From positions 136,671,697 through 136,735,696 of the forward strand of contig NC_092806.1 in the NCBI RefSeq assembly GCF_040954645.1: a stretch of DNA of 64,000 nt. The letters are read 5' to 3'. The notes below the pieces were generated by a model. It was given only the letters and a program-made list of their open reading frames with translations. It did not search any database and was not told the DNA's origin. This DNA comes from Diabrotica undecimpunctata (taxonomy: Eukaryota > Arthropoda > Insecta > Coleoptera > Chrysomelidae). This document shows, one piece after another, positions 49,705-61,214 of this stretch (its first letter is position 1; each line of letters starts with the position of its first letter). The position numbers were made by a program, and so were the translations under genes.

Positions 49705-49835
49705 CCTAATTCTCTAGTGCCGCGCGCAGCGGACCGATCATGTTTGAGTGGGAGAGAGACGCAAGGCATTCGCCGGTCCGGCGGGCCTCTCTCTCGTTCG
49801 GCGACTCGCTGTAACAGACGTGAGCGGGCGTTACA
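49705..49835. other. G+C-rich, CpG-dense island
   Basis: About 130 bases with many CpGs (for example GTGCCGCGCGCAGCGGACCG) in otherwise A+T-rich DNA, and GAGAGAGA / TCTCTCTC runs that could pair. No gene follows within 2 kb on either strand, so it is more likely a transposon segment than a host promoter. Confidence 0.55.
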
Positions 49836-49929
49836 CTTTTTCTTAAATGACTCCGAGCCACAACCTAATTTAAGACGTTGTCACGTCAAAAACTACTTAG
49901 ATCAATAACCTAAAAAAATAATATAATTT

Positions 49930-50830
49930 TTGTTAGTTTTTCATTTTATAAAAGTAATGGTATACAGACAAGCCAGTATCATTACAGATACTGCTATTGA
50001 AATACTTGGAAATACCCAAGGAAAATAAGAATAAAGCGACCTGGTGGTGATCAAACGAGGTTCAAGACAAAATAAAAAAAATGGTAAATAATATAAACAG
50101 TGGCAATAAAATAGGTCAGACACAGATCTTCAAAAGTAGCAAAAACTAAAACAGAAGCGTATAAAATCTATATGATCACTTAATACCAGGAAAGGTGAAA
50201 CAAAGATATATAAAATAGCCAAATATAGAACAAAGAAAGTCAATGCAAAATAGCAAAAAGCGTTGGAAAAAGTACTTTGACAGTTTGCTAAATGTTGAAT
50301 TTGATAGAAACCCAGTTGAGCTAACGCAGATAGTAACAGCAATAGTCAAACACCAAAGTAACAAACGAGGAAGTTTTTCGGACACTTTAAAAAATAAAGA
50401 AAGGTTACATGATATTCCTGGGGAAGTATGGAAGCTTTAAATGAGACAGGAACAAGTTAGCTAATAGGTAAGTTTATTAATATAATTGTGGAAGTGTGAC
50501 ACATGCCAGACGAATGGGGAAGCAGTACTTTACAAAAACAAGGGAGATACAGCTATGCATAAACCACAGGACCATAAAACTACATAGTCACAGCATGAAA
50601 ATATGGGAGAGAATAATTGATAGAAGGATACGCCAGGCGGATCAACAACAGATATAATTTTCATTATAAGGCAGCTCATAGAAAATATAGAAATAAAGAC
50701 AAACGCTCATATTCATTGATCTTGAAAAAGCATGAATTGATAGAATTACTCTGTGGTGGCAGCTCAATAAGAAGGGAGTGTATCTAAAGATTGTGAGAGA
50801 TATGTATAATTGATCTTATTTTCGTGTTCA
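49930..50830 (+). pseudogene. LINE relic (linker and RT start)
   Basis: On the + strand, scattered over frames: a K-rich linker, then SKKRWKKYFDSLLNVEFDRN, IPGEVWKL, DEWGSSTL-like and YKNKGD blocks, GGSTTDIIFIIRQLIENIEI, and IDLEKA. The order is that of the RT fingers in RTE-like LINEs. Heavily mutated. Confidence 0.72.
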
Positions 50831-50848
50831 GCAACTTTGTAAAGTAAC

Positions 50849-51150
50849 GAGTTTTGGTTGATTATATAAAAAATTCATAAAACTAGAGAGAAAGGCGTTG
50901 ATAAGAACCTTAACGGGCACAAGGTACTCGGAAAACTCTTGCTGGTTGTGTACTCATTAGAGTTTTGGCTAATTATAAAACAAATTTTCACAAAACTCCA
51001 GAGAAAGGCGTTGATAACATCCTTACCTGGCACCAGGTACTCCGGGGTTCTGCAGGTTTTACACTATTGTTCAGCGACCTTGAAAACCCCCCGAGTAAAG
51101 AGTTTTGGCTATATATAAAACGAATTTTCAGAAAACTTCAGGTACGTCAC
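50849..51150 (+). repeat. Degenerate tandem repeat (2-3 copies)
   Basis: GAGTTTTGG recurs at 50849, 50960 and 51100, each followed by an A+T stretch, TTCA.AAAACT.CAG and (copies 1 and 2) GAGAAAGGCGTTGATAA. Spacing is uneven (111 and 140). Confidence 0.75.
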
Positions 51151-51802
51151 TAAAGTTTGTAGAGATTATAACGAATCGAATACCCAAAACTGCATTCAAA
51201 TTCATCTTACTTAGCGGAAAATCAACGGTAGGGCCTATTTTTGGGTATTATTTTCTAGACTACAGATGATAACGAGCTCTTTTAGACTTATATGAGTACA
51301 TTAAATATTCAGAATACTTCTGACGATGCTGAACATTGCGTATGACGATGCAATGTATTCACAGCAGAGAGAAAAGATCCAAACTTTATTTCACGTTAAT
51401 AAGAACGGAACGTTTGGCTGTTGCCAAAACTCTCAGGCACGTCTTGCTATTAGACTGCCGTTATAAGAGTCATTCTAATGAGCCGTATTCAGCACTGTGT
51501 AGATTAGGCACGCCTCCTTACGAGAAGTGTGTGAGTCATCCCTTGAACCCATCGGAGGATATGGCTCAGTATGTTCTTTATAGTGTTGCCCAAATGCAAG
51601 AACAAGACGAGACTTAGACAGTCTTGGTCTTGCGCCAATACACCTGGTCTTGGTCTTGCAGTTACTCATTAATTAGCCTATTGCTATTTATTAAACGTTA
51701 CTTTAGATCTTAGAATAACGTAACAGAGTAAGTACATTTTAAGCTTGAATTAACATAGCCATAATAAAGACTAACCAAATTAATAAATGGCTAAACAACT
51801 GA

Positions 51803-51881
51803 CACCGGGTGGGGTTTGAAGCGACGATCTAAGCGATCCGTGCCTATGGTCTAACTAACTCAGCTATCTACCAGGCCCCAC
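51803..51881 (-). ncRNA. tRNA-derived SINE head / pseudo-tRNA
   Basis: On the - strand, TAGCTGAGTTAGTTAGA fits the A box with one change and GCTTCAAACCCC is B-box-like, about 40 nt apart. The 5' and 3' ends do not form a proper acceptor stem, so a working tRNA is unlikely. Lies inside the hAT element. Confidence 0.6.
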
Positions 51882-52310
51882 GGAAGTCGATCTGTTTCTT
51901 AATAATTGTTTGCATTTACTAAGCTTACATGTGCTAAAACATGGTTAAAACAAAAAAAAAATTATTGACATAAACATGCCTGTATTTTAAAGAACATTAT
52001 CTGCCTAGAAAGGGATTGATGGGCAAAAAATTCACATACATGTATCAAGGGCACAGATTTTTTAGGTGATAAGATAACAAACTATGTATAATCCACTTAT
52101 TAAAGCAAAATAAATGTTTTTACCAATCTTATCTCTACTTTTATATAAAAAACTAACTTGAAAAATAAAGAATAGTTAAAAAAGCAATGGTAATCAAAAT
52201 AAGTTATTTTAAATTAAGGAGATCCTACTTAATAAATACATTAATTTACCAAAAATAAAGTAGTAGGTACATAATATATGTAATTGGTAATAAGGTAATA
52301 ACTATATTTT

Positions 52311-52620
52311 TTTACATGTCCACCTTTTCTAGAGGTTATTAAAAAGCTTGTGATATTTCCACCGAATTTTGGTTTTTCGGGAAGAAATATTTGTAATTCC
52401 TTTTTGTGAAAAGATATTAGATGCTTCCTTAAATCTGACGTGTTTCTGTTGATCATTCTCATTTCAACCTTTTTATCTAGGCACAATTTACACAAAGCAA
52501 TTTGGGATGCATGAATTATTTCGAAAAACTCATCAAATTTGCTTTTAGGTCTTTTAGACCTATAACTCTAACGCTCACTACTCGGACTAGAACTATTTGA
52601 ATCTTTGTCCCTCATGTCAA
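52311..52620 (-). pseudogene. hAT transposase N-terminus with BED zinc finger
   Basis: On the - strand, a Ser-rich start (with one stop), then KSKFDEFFEIIHASQIALCK. CKLC and, 20-odd residues on, HLISFH give the C-x2-C...H-x4-H layout of a BED finger. The frame ends soon after; the catalytic hAT core and dimerisation domain are absent from the element. Confidence 0.8.
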
Positions 52621-53903
52621 ATTATAAACTCCGGGAACAACAAGGATTAGATGAAAAACAATTATTACATTAGACTCAATGAAAAGCTCAATTGGGAATA
52701 AAGTTAAGTGATGTCGAAAAAGTAACTACTATAGGTACTACTAGTTACTTTGTGTTCGTTACTATCCAATACCCTAAGTATCTAATAACAAACCGAGAAT
52801 TATATATCGTTACTTCGTTATTCTAAATACTTCATTACTAACATAATCTGTTAGACATTATCTGTTATTAATTTGTCTCGGTACTTTTGAATATTAGCCA
52901 CGCTCTTTCAGCAAATGTTGTTTAACCGAATGATCTCATCGCACACTCAGCAGAAACAATTTATAGTCATAAATAAAAAAAGGCCGATAAGATTTGTTTA
53001 GATTCCTCCTGACTAAATTATAATGGGAAAAAATTGAATTATTAAGTGGGTGTCCGTAACAATTATATTTTTTATTAGCTAGGGTGACATATTTAAAAAA
53101 ATATCGATACGATATTACTGTCGGCGTCGTCGCAATGCAAGAATATTATTTTTATGATTAGAGGGCGGCTATTCTCAAAATATGGACAATTAATTTCAGA
53201 GCGAAGAAGTCGTCTGCTGGAAAATAATGTACAAAATATTTTATTTTTACATTGTAATTATGACCTCTGAACACGTGTCAAATGTGTTTTTGTAATGAAT
53301 ATTTTGATTCGGTATGTATGTTTATAGTATTGTTTTTAATGCGCATAAGTCCAGTTTTTCAAATTTTTATTACATATTTTTTTGCGTCTCATAGAGTCTT
53401 TAAGTATATACCCGAACTACTATACTCGATAAAACCACACTCAGTCCTAACTGCAAGACGCAAGAGTCTCGCAGGCTTAGTCTTGTTCTTGCTTAAATCT
53501 TGCACGGTCAGTCTTGGTCTTGCTAAAATTAGGCGGTCTTGGTCTTGGTCTTGCAAAAACGCAAGTACAAGACCAATACTGCAAGACCAAGACCGATTTT
53601 GGGCAACACTAGTTCTTTATAAAATTTTCACACCGCCTTAAGATATTATATACTGTTTAATTTACGTCATTAAGGAATTTGTAGGAAATATAGAAATAAG
53701 GAAATATAATAATGTAAACTTGTTAACTTAGTCATATATTTACATAAATAATATAAACTTTGTTACAGGTTACTCAAAGTGCACAAAAGTAAAAAAGAAG
53801 AAATAAAAAAACATTTATAATTGAATATACCACATAATATATAACAAAAACGTTTCTACACATTCAGTTACACACTACCGATTCTTAAATGTATCCGTTT
53901 ATA

Positions 53904-54175
53904 CAGGGTGTCCAAAAGTAACGAAACCGAAAATATTTTTTCTTTATAGAAAACTATGTACAAATTTTTAATATCACAATGCATGGCTCTATACAATTCC
54001 AAATGTTAAAAAATCTCTATATTTTTTAGATTTATCTATAACAATTAATTCATTATCGTTTCAAGAACTAACAAAATACTGAAAAGTATGGTTATGTTGA
54101 TAGTTCTAGAACCAAATCAAATCTATTTTGTTCTTGACTGCATATGTAAATCAACATATTTAGTGGTACACCCTG
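53904..54175. mobile_element. MITE with CAGGGTG ends
   Basis: Starts CAGGGTGTCC directly after a TA and ends with GGTACACCCTG. About 270 bases, A+T-rich, with no frame. CAGGGTGTCC-type ends flanked by TA occur on many insect MITEs. The right border is degenerate. Confidence 0.65.
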
Positions 54176-54179
54176 CGTC

Positions 54180-54786
54180 TAATATAGTAGTTTCGCCATT
54201 CACAATCTTAACAATGTTACAAAATATTTTGCACAATAATTACTTGTTTACTGGATATTATCGATAAAATAATATATCAGACTACTTTCCATGGAAAATA
54301 ACTGTGTTCATTCAGCTCTTGTTAAGTTTATTCAACTTTATTTTAGTTTTATATATTTACTTTCTTATAAATATTTATTTTTATCGTTTCTGCAGACTAT
54401 GGCTAGTCAATAAATGGGAATACCAAGAAAAATAGTGAAGCTAACTCGAATGTGCGTGACAGTCAAGAAAAAGTTTCTGCTATTCTTTATTCCAGTGGTT
54501 TCCCTTCTGTAGTTTATTATTAATATTTGAATATTTTTTGTTTAACTTATATCATCAGAACGTAATAATAAGAAAATTGCGTAAAATGAAAGGATATAAA
54601 ATGGGAAAAAACGGACTTTCAGTAAATCTCAATAAAATGACATTTGTTTCAGTCATAAACGGGAAGAAATAACAATTCAGCCACTGATAATGCATGAAAC
54701 AACACTATTAATCTCGAAAGAGGTTAAGTATTAAGAACATAACAAGGTAGCAAAAATTATCGAGTTTCAAAAATGGAAAAACTTAC
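54180..54786. other. Intergenic, unassigned
   Basis: No recognised gene or repeat. Its end may be the 5' part of the LINE that follows. Confidence 0.45.
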
Positions 54787-56270
54787 TTGTGTAAGAATCA
54801 CGTTTGCAATGAGATCGTGGTCCACTGCAGCTTTACGGGTAACGTAAGTACTGCAAAGAAGAAAGTGGATACAATTGAAAATAAAGAGGTGATGCTGGGA
54901 GCCTTGGATAGAGAGGAGGCTTTCGACAACCACTCGATAACATCCATAATCATTGCCCTGAGACGTAAAGTAGTCGAGCATGTTTGTTTGAACTGGATAG
55001 AATCTATGCTCAGGAATAGAGTGGTAAATACTACTATGCTTGGAGAGACCGTGTTGGCCCGGCTCAATAGAGGATATCCACAGGGTAGAGTTCTGGCCCC
55101 ACTACTGTGGAATCTGGTGATGGAGGGACTCATAGGAACTTTCAAGGCACACGGTCATAAAACAATTTGGATATGCGGATGTTTTGGTAACCATCTTGCA
55201 ATGAAAGTACAATACGATAGTCAGAGATCGTATCAACTAGGCCCTGTGAGAACTAGTGAGAAATGGACTTATAGAGAGGGGCTAAATATAAGTCCACAAA
55301 AATCCGCCATAGTCGCTTTCACGCGTAGACGAAAATTAGAGGGATTAGGTAATCTAAAGCTGCAGGGACAAAAAATTCAGCTAAAAGGAGAGGTAAAGGA
55401 TCTTGGGTTTATAGACTCGAAACTTACCTGGAACCGGCAATTAGAAAAAATACCAAGCAGTTACTACCATTATGAGGGTCAGGCATATGTATGAAAAAAA
55501 AATGGGGATTAAAACCGGACATGGTGCGCTGGGTGCACACCATGATGATTAAACCCTCAATTGCCTATGCAGCGACGATGTGGTGGACTAAGACACTTTA
55601 AACGGCTGCAAAAGCCAAACTCAGCAAGGTGCAAAGACTTGCGTATATGAGGGTAACTGGTGCCAACAGCAGATATGGAGTTTCTACTAGGCTTGCGTCC
55701 CTTGAATTTGATAATACAAGGAGAAGCAAGATTGTGAGCCTAGAGAATAAAACAATCACTGAAACTTTGCAATAAAGGGACAGGTCATATGAGAATCACA
55801 AGGACTGACGAAGGACATTTTGAATGAGAAACGTGATCACATAACAAAAAGATACAATTTTAAGAATTCATATAGGGTGTCTATTTCAAACAGGAATGTA
55901 TGGAAAAACAAGGAGGACCACAACCAACAGGGTAAGATCTGGTATACAGACGGATCCAATACAATAGATGGTTTGGGGGCAGAAATACACTCAAATAATC
56001 AAAAAATTAGCGAAAACCTTGCCTTGAACAGGAACTACACCGTTTTTCAGTGCATTCAGTTTTTTTGTACGATTCTGCAATGTGCAAAGGGAAATAATGA
56101 AAGAGCCCTTGAAAAAAAGCAGATCCATATATTGTCTGACAGTCAAGCGGCACTGGCTTGTCAGGAAGTGACGTCCAGGCTGCATCAAAGAACTGAACGA
56201 ACGGAGAGACCGGAACGTTGAGCTTGTCTGGGTACCAGGGCATCAAGTACGAATAGGGTACCTGAAAAAA
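54787..56270 (+). pseudogene. RNase H-bearing LINE polymerase relic
   Basis: On the + strand, an open 235-codon part (54787-55494) with GALDREEAFDNHSITSI (RT block A), LNRGYPQGRVLAPLLWNLVM (block B), a ruined YADD region, and EGLNISPQKSAIVAFTRRRK and EVKDLGFIDSKLTW. After frameshifts comes RNase H: GKIWYTDGSNTIDGLGAEI (first Asp), HILSDSQAAL (Asp) and ELVWVPGHQ (His) near 56225. It fits the I/LOA-like side of LINEs. The endonuclease half was not found. Confidence 0.85.
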
Positions 56271-56865
56271 ATCTCAATTTAGACAAAAATCGTTATTGTT
56301 TCAGGCAATCAGCTGCACTTAAGTTTATATCTTTGATAGCAATTATGGAGATGCAAACAGTCCCTTCAGGAAGTGGCACAAGGACTTGTTATGGAAGCCA
56401 GGGTATGAAGAAATTGCTGGCAATGAGAATGTTGATAGTCTTGTTAAAGAAGATACTAATACTGATAAAAAAGAGTCAGGTATATTAAAAAACCGTAAAA
56501 TGTAGGATTATCGTGAATATGAAAAAAGGAACTTGTGTAGCCTATTGATAAAATATTGAAGGCCAAGAGCAAGCAAAAAAATTATTACAACCTTCGGCTT
56601 ACTATGCAAAAACACACTTACAGCTTTAGCATTGAACTCATGAGTAATCAAACTTGTTCTAACTGAATACTCCTCACGTAGGTATCATCTACATGAAATG
56701 GGCAAAGTAGAGAGAAGAACTTCACAGACAAAATGCAGAAGAAACGCAAAAAGCGGAACATGCAACTGCAGGGCAATTAATTGGTCGCCAATGCCATAAA
56801 TATCTGGAACAGGTCATTTTAGAACCTAACAAGGTAACAACTGTCCGTGCGAAAAGGATAATATA
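56271..56865. other. Intergenic, unassigned
   Basis: No recognised element; perhaps further tail of the LINE to the left. Confidence 0.4.
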
Positions 56866-57766
56866 TAGGGATGAGATAAAAATACCGGTTTTAACCGAAA
56901 ACCGGTTTTTTTACTTCGCAATAACCGGTTTTATCGGTTGTTTTTTTGTCCCGGTTATAACCGGTTTTTTATTTTTAAAGTAACAACCGGTTATTAGGTT
57001 TTTACGGTGATTAGGATTCATCATTATCATTGGTGCTACAGCCCTATAAAAGAGCCTCGACCTTTCCAAGTCTATTACGCCAGTCAGTTCTATCCATTGC
57101 TAACTGTTGCCAGTTTGCTGCACCTATTTGTCTACCATCCTGATCTACACCATCCCTCCATCTGAGTTTTGGCCTACCCCTACTTCTACTTCCCACAGGT
57201 TGCGACATAAGGATTATTCTAGGAGGGTTGTTCTGCTGTGATCTTACCAGATGTCCTGCCCATCTTAGTCTTCCCATTTTTATAAAGGATACTATGTCTT
57301 TAGCACCAAATATATGTTTATATCTGTGATATATCTCGTAGTAGTACCTCCTTCTCCAAACACCATTTTCACAGATGCCACCGAATATTCTTCTCAGGAT
57401 CCTTCGTTCAAATATAAGCAGGAGATTTTTATCTGCCTTGGAAATGGTCCATGTCTCCGACCCATATGTCAACACTGGTTGTATAAGGGCTTTGTATATG
57501 GTGTGATTAGGATTAGGTTAGGTATTCTTTTGGATCCCAATAATAATTATTATTCTCCAGTAATTATTCCAAACAAGCCATAGTTCAAATTTTATTTTAT
57601 TTTATAAATACAGAAGCAAACTTGTAACCTATTGGATTAAAAAACCGAAAACCGGTTTTTGGAAAAACCGGTTTTTTTGGCCGGTTATAACCGCCAGGTT
57701 AAACCGTAAGCGAAAAAAAAACGGTATAACCGAAAACCGGTGTTTTGTCAAAAACCGCCATCCCTA
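56866..57766. mobile_element. AACCGG-rich, hAT-like MITE split by a LINE
   Basis: Begins TAGGGATG and ends CATCCCTA. Both end regions are packed with ACCGGTT motifs (56884-56996 and 57635-57750) that can pair with each other. ATAATA stands outside each end, a possible imperfect 8-bp duplication. No transposase. A LINE fragment at 57019-57502 has inserted in the middle. Confidence 0.75.
57019..57502 (-). mobile_element. 5'-truncated LINE nested in the AACCGG element
   Basis: On the - strand an open C-terminus of about 150 codons: LIQPVLTYGSETWTISKADK, RRILRRIFGG, GRLRWAGHLVRSQ, GRPKLRWRDGVDQDG, stop, then a TGATAATGATGAA tail. The 12-bp duplication GTGATTAGGATT lies at 57007-57018 and 57503-57514. 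Confidence 0.92.
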
Positions 57767-58164
57767 ATAATAGGCTTTAGTAGAAGCCCAAATCTGTTGG
57801 ACTGAAAGATGTTTGATATCAACAAAAGATATTTTAGGTAGCAGTGTTGAAAGGACCCCTTTGAAATATACAATCTACTCCATCTACAAGCAAGTAGATG
57901 GAATAATTACCATCAAGCAAAAAATATAATTCAAATATTTAGAATGAGATTTTGAAAATGATACGATATAATAACAATAAGGGCAGCAAAAATGTCAGGA
58001 AATCATCAGTAGGATATCAGTGATTGGGCAATCCCAGAAAGAGGTGGGGCGATGATTAAGCTAGAGGGCAGGTGTATGAAGGCAAAACTGGCGAATTTCC
58101 TAAAATCAAAAAGGAAAAAGACGGAAGATTATTTAATAATATATTTGATAGATATCAATGTTTC

Positions 58165-58238
<74 letters not shown>

Positions 58239-59429
58239 TTTTCAATTCAGTTTCATTGATATTGACAAGTACTTTTGTTAGCTTCTTCTTCGATATTTTT
58301 ATGTTTTTTATGTACTTTTCAATCTCTGTATTGTTTCTCTTGCTTAAAATCGTATTTCTTGCAATATTGAGAGGTATTCGTGACAGTTCATGCTTTGTCT
58401 TTTTGTGATGACAGTCATGTGAGTTAAGCTGATTGTGATGAAATTTGTCGTGCATTGCCGACTATTTGGGTTAGAATAAAAGACATACATGAAGCTATTG
58501 CAAGTGATTTGATGGCTACCCTTTCTGGATCCATAGAAACTGATATCTAAACATAATAGATGCTGCGAGTAAAAATATATGACTTATATGTGTAAGTAAA
58601 ATAAAAATTCAAATAAAGATATTAGAAACATTCACACCAGAAGATCAAGAATTTAATATAACAGGTACAAAATATTTTGCATTACTAATAAACTAGACTG
58701 AACTTGTTTCTGAAAGATAGAGGTATTTTTAATATTATGATATTTGTTACTGTTGTATAAAGATTGTGAACAACTTAACATTTGTTTATTTGGCTCAGGT
58801 AAATAAGAAAATTATAAGTGCTGTTTTTGTACTGTAACGCTCTGATTTCTCAGAAATCACTATTTAAGTAAATAAACATACTGTCATGTCTCTATAACTA
58901 AGAGCCCTATTGCTTTTTTAGGTGTCTAAAATATCCGAAAATTTAGTTGTTTTATTAAGTAAAATGTCAAACATTTCGAAAAAGGACCCTGAAGAGTTTT
59001 TGAGGAATACATGGTATCATCTTAATATAATAAATTTTGATACCATAATTTCTGAACTTTTTCTTTCAAATTAGATAATAATAATATATTTTAGTTCAGA
59101 GTCTAATATGTACTTAGCAGCAAATATTTACCACGATCTAACGTGCTTTTGTGCGAAACCGTTTCGGTTTCATGTAGCGCGTTGGGCAAATACCTTGTTA
59201 CTATGTAAAGTCGACCTCGTTGTTCTCGCTTAAGCAAATACTGACCCAACGGACCAGACAGTTTCTTTTAATAGCAAAAACATGTGTTCGGCGGAATTCA
59301 AGACGAAAATAAAAATTTCACATTGTAAGCGATTCGTAGTAGAAAGTAATTGTAAACGATTTGCTCACTGCGCTGTCGAGGCGACCTTAACTTTATAATT
59401 ATTCTCACCTCTACGTTATGTGAAAGCAT
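57767..59429. other. Intergenic, with (TA)n at 58169-58236
   Basis: A 68-nt TA microsatellite is the only clear feature. On its right, on the - strand, a frame with SRIPLNIARNTILSKRNNTE runs to the TA tract; I do not recognise it. The rest is unassigned. Confidence 0.5.
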
Positions 59430-59942
59430 TTATGGAACTATAGAAATGTTACAATTGGCAACTGGTTCTTATTTTCTGATCTAGCAGAGAAGTTACTACA
59501 AAAGACACTTACTATGGTTATGACCTTAAGGAAAAATAAACTAAATAAAAATAAATACCACCATCATTTCTATTAAAGAGAATTTTTCCGGGTTCAGATT
59601 TTGCATACGACTGTAATAAAGCTCTGGTATCTTTTTCTCCCAAAAAGGTAAAATCGTACTTCTGTTATCAACCTTTCACACAATGGAATAGATCAAATTA
59701 CCAGGAAACCTGAAATAGTGCTTTTTTACAATGATACTAAAGGGGGTGTAGATACATACGACCAATTATTGTGCAATTCAAAAACTGTTGCTAGAAAAAC
59801 TTGTAGGTAGCCTCTCAGAGTGTTTTATGGAATCTTATAGAGGTCTTTATAGATCTTTTAATATAAATTAAAAATAACATATGCATTAATTCCTGCTCCA
59901 ACAAAGCAAACATTGATGCTAGTTACAAAAACATACCAAGAC
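59430..59942 (+). pseudogene. piggyBac-like transposase relic, part 1
   Basis: On the + strand: NVTIGNWFLFSDLAEKLLQK then LTMVMTLRKNK, and KPEIVLFYNDTKGGVDTYDQ, the piggyBac block with a catalytic Asp, then RKTCR*PLRVFYGIL and LMLVTKTYQD. Stops and shifts throughout. The coding sequence stops dead at the LINE insertion at 59943 and resumes at 61215. Confidence 0.85.
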
Positions 59943-61205
59943 ATCTTCTTCTTAAAGTTCCATCTCCTATCGGAGGTTGGATATCATAACGGCTATGGTC
60001 ACTTTGTTGGCTGCTGCTCTGAAAAGTTGTAGTGAACTACAGTTAAACCATTCTCTAAGGTTCCTCAGCCAGGAGATGCGTCTTCTTCCTTGCATAATCA
60101 TTCTCAGCAGCTCATAGTTTTCTTCTTTTTATGCTGTTCATAATTTCTAACTCCTTATTTAGACGTCGTAGTACCTCAGCATTGGTAATCCTTTGAACCC
60201 ACTGAATTTTTAATATTCTTCTGTAACACCACATTTCGAACGCTTTTATTTTTCTTATGTCTTGTTTCTTCAATGTCCAAGCTTCCATTCCGTATAGTAA
60301 GATAGAAAATATGTAAATATAAGGTTGAATGCTCGAATAAATGGAAATCCTTTTGTAGTGTAGTGTAATGTACAATTATATGTTTATGACATTTTGTTCT
60401 TGTCAGATAGGCCGCAATTGACGAAATGCCCCTGAAGATGATCTAGGGATCGAAAGTACTTGGGCAAGATTAAATTAAACTGTGCTCGATATATGCCTTT
60501 TATTTGATCAAAGTTTAGAAAATATGTAACATCTTAGAGCCCTCAATCTGAGATGCAACTGAAGGTCTCTGTTGATAAGCATTGTCTTCATTTTCACAAA
60601 TGCTTGCCTTGCAGTTTCAATTCGGACTTTGATTTCTCTGCTTTGGTCATTTTTGTCATCAACCCAGGTTCCAAGATATTTGTATGTCTCTACTTTTTCT
60701 ATTTGGGTTTGCTCTATCATTAATCTTTCATTTCCATATTGCGTTTTTGAGACAATCATAAATTTAGTTTTTCTCTTATTTATTTTTAGTCCGTATCTAA
60801 TGTAATAATCGTTAATTTTATTTACCAATTCTTGTAGCGATTCCAGGGTGTCTGCCATTATAACGGTGTCATCAGCGAATCTTATGTTATTTACTATTCT
60901 TCCGTTTACAGAGATTCCATCACCCAGATCCGCTATCGATTCCTGGAATATGGCTTCACTGTACACGTTAAACAGTAATGGTGACAGAACACAGCCCTGT
61001 CTTACTGCTCTCTTTATATCTATATTTTAGGACTTTTGTTCTTCTATCTTTATATTGGCCTTTTCGATTCCAATACAGATTGATAATGATTCGTAAGTCT
61101 CGTCTGTCTATATCTTTGTTTCTCAGTAATTCTATTGGTTTTTCATGTCGGACCCTGTCGAATGCCTTCTCGAAGTCGATGAAACAGGACCTACAAGACG
61201 TACCG
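59943..61205 (-). mobile_element. LINE, family with GAAGA tail (copy 3), inside piggyBac
   Basis: On the - strand: FEKAFDRVRHEKPIELLRNK (catalytic Asp block), a VRQGCVLSPLLFNVYSEAIF block after a frameshift, [17 protein letters not shown] (catalytic DD), YKYLGTWVDDKNDQ, AWTLKKQDIRKIKAFEMW, SWLRNLREWFNCSS and an AAGAAGAAGA tail. TACCAAGAC (59934-59942) and TACCGAGAC (61206-61214) are the probable target duplication. Another insert splits it at 60317-60516. Confidence 0.88.
60317..60516. mobile_element. 200-bp insert in LINE copy 3
   Basis: Interrupts the LINE between YIFSK and SILLYGME. The 13-bp duplication AGAAAATATGTAA lies at 60304-60316 and 60517-60529, exact. It has no frame and ends in A+T-rich sequence. 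Inside is CCCCTGAAGATGATCTAGGG followed by ATCGAAA. The 13-bp duplication suggests LINE-type retrotransposition of a short element, SINE-like. Confidence 0.8.
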
Positions 61206-61214
61206 TACCGAGAC

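Larger units (their letters stand above)
51581..53611 (-). mobile_element. hAT transposon, internally deleted (2031 bp)
   Basis: Terminal repeats TAGTGTTGCCCAAA (left) and its complement (right). A perfect 8-bp duplication, GTTCTTTA, lies at 51573-51580 and 53612-53619. Both ends carry many copies of CTTGGTCTTG-type subterminal motifs (51620-51660 and 53455-53595). An 8-bp duplication with such ends is diagnostic of hAT. Only the BED-finger part of a transposase remains inside. A tRNA-like SINE head lies within. Confidence 0.93.

Noticed and set aside
51336..51617. A 93-codon frame spanning the left border of the hAT element
   Set aside because: It crosses the insertion point, matches nothing I know, and has no supporting splice or start context.
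51803..51881. Functional tRNA gene on the - strand
   Set aside because: A and B boxes are recognisable but the acceptor stem does not pair properly, and it lies inside a hAT element.
54787..55494. The 235-codon open frame as an active reverse transcriptase
   Set aside because: The YADD active site is destroyed and the frame breaks before RNase H.
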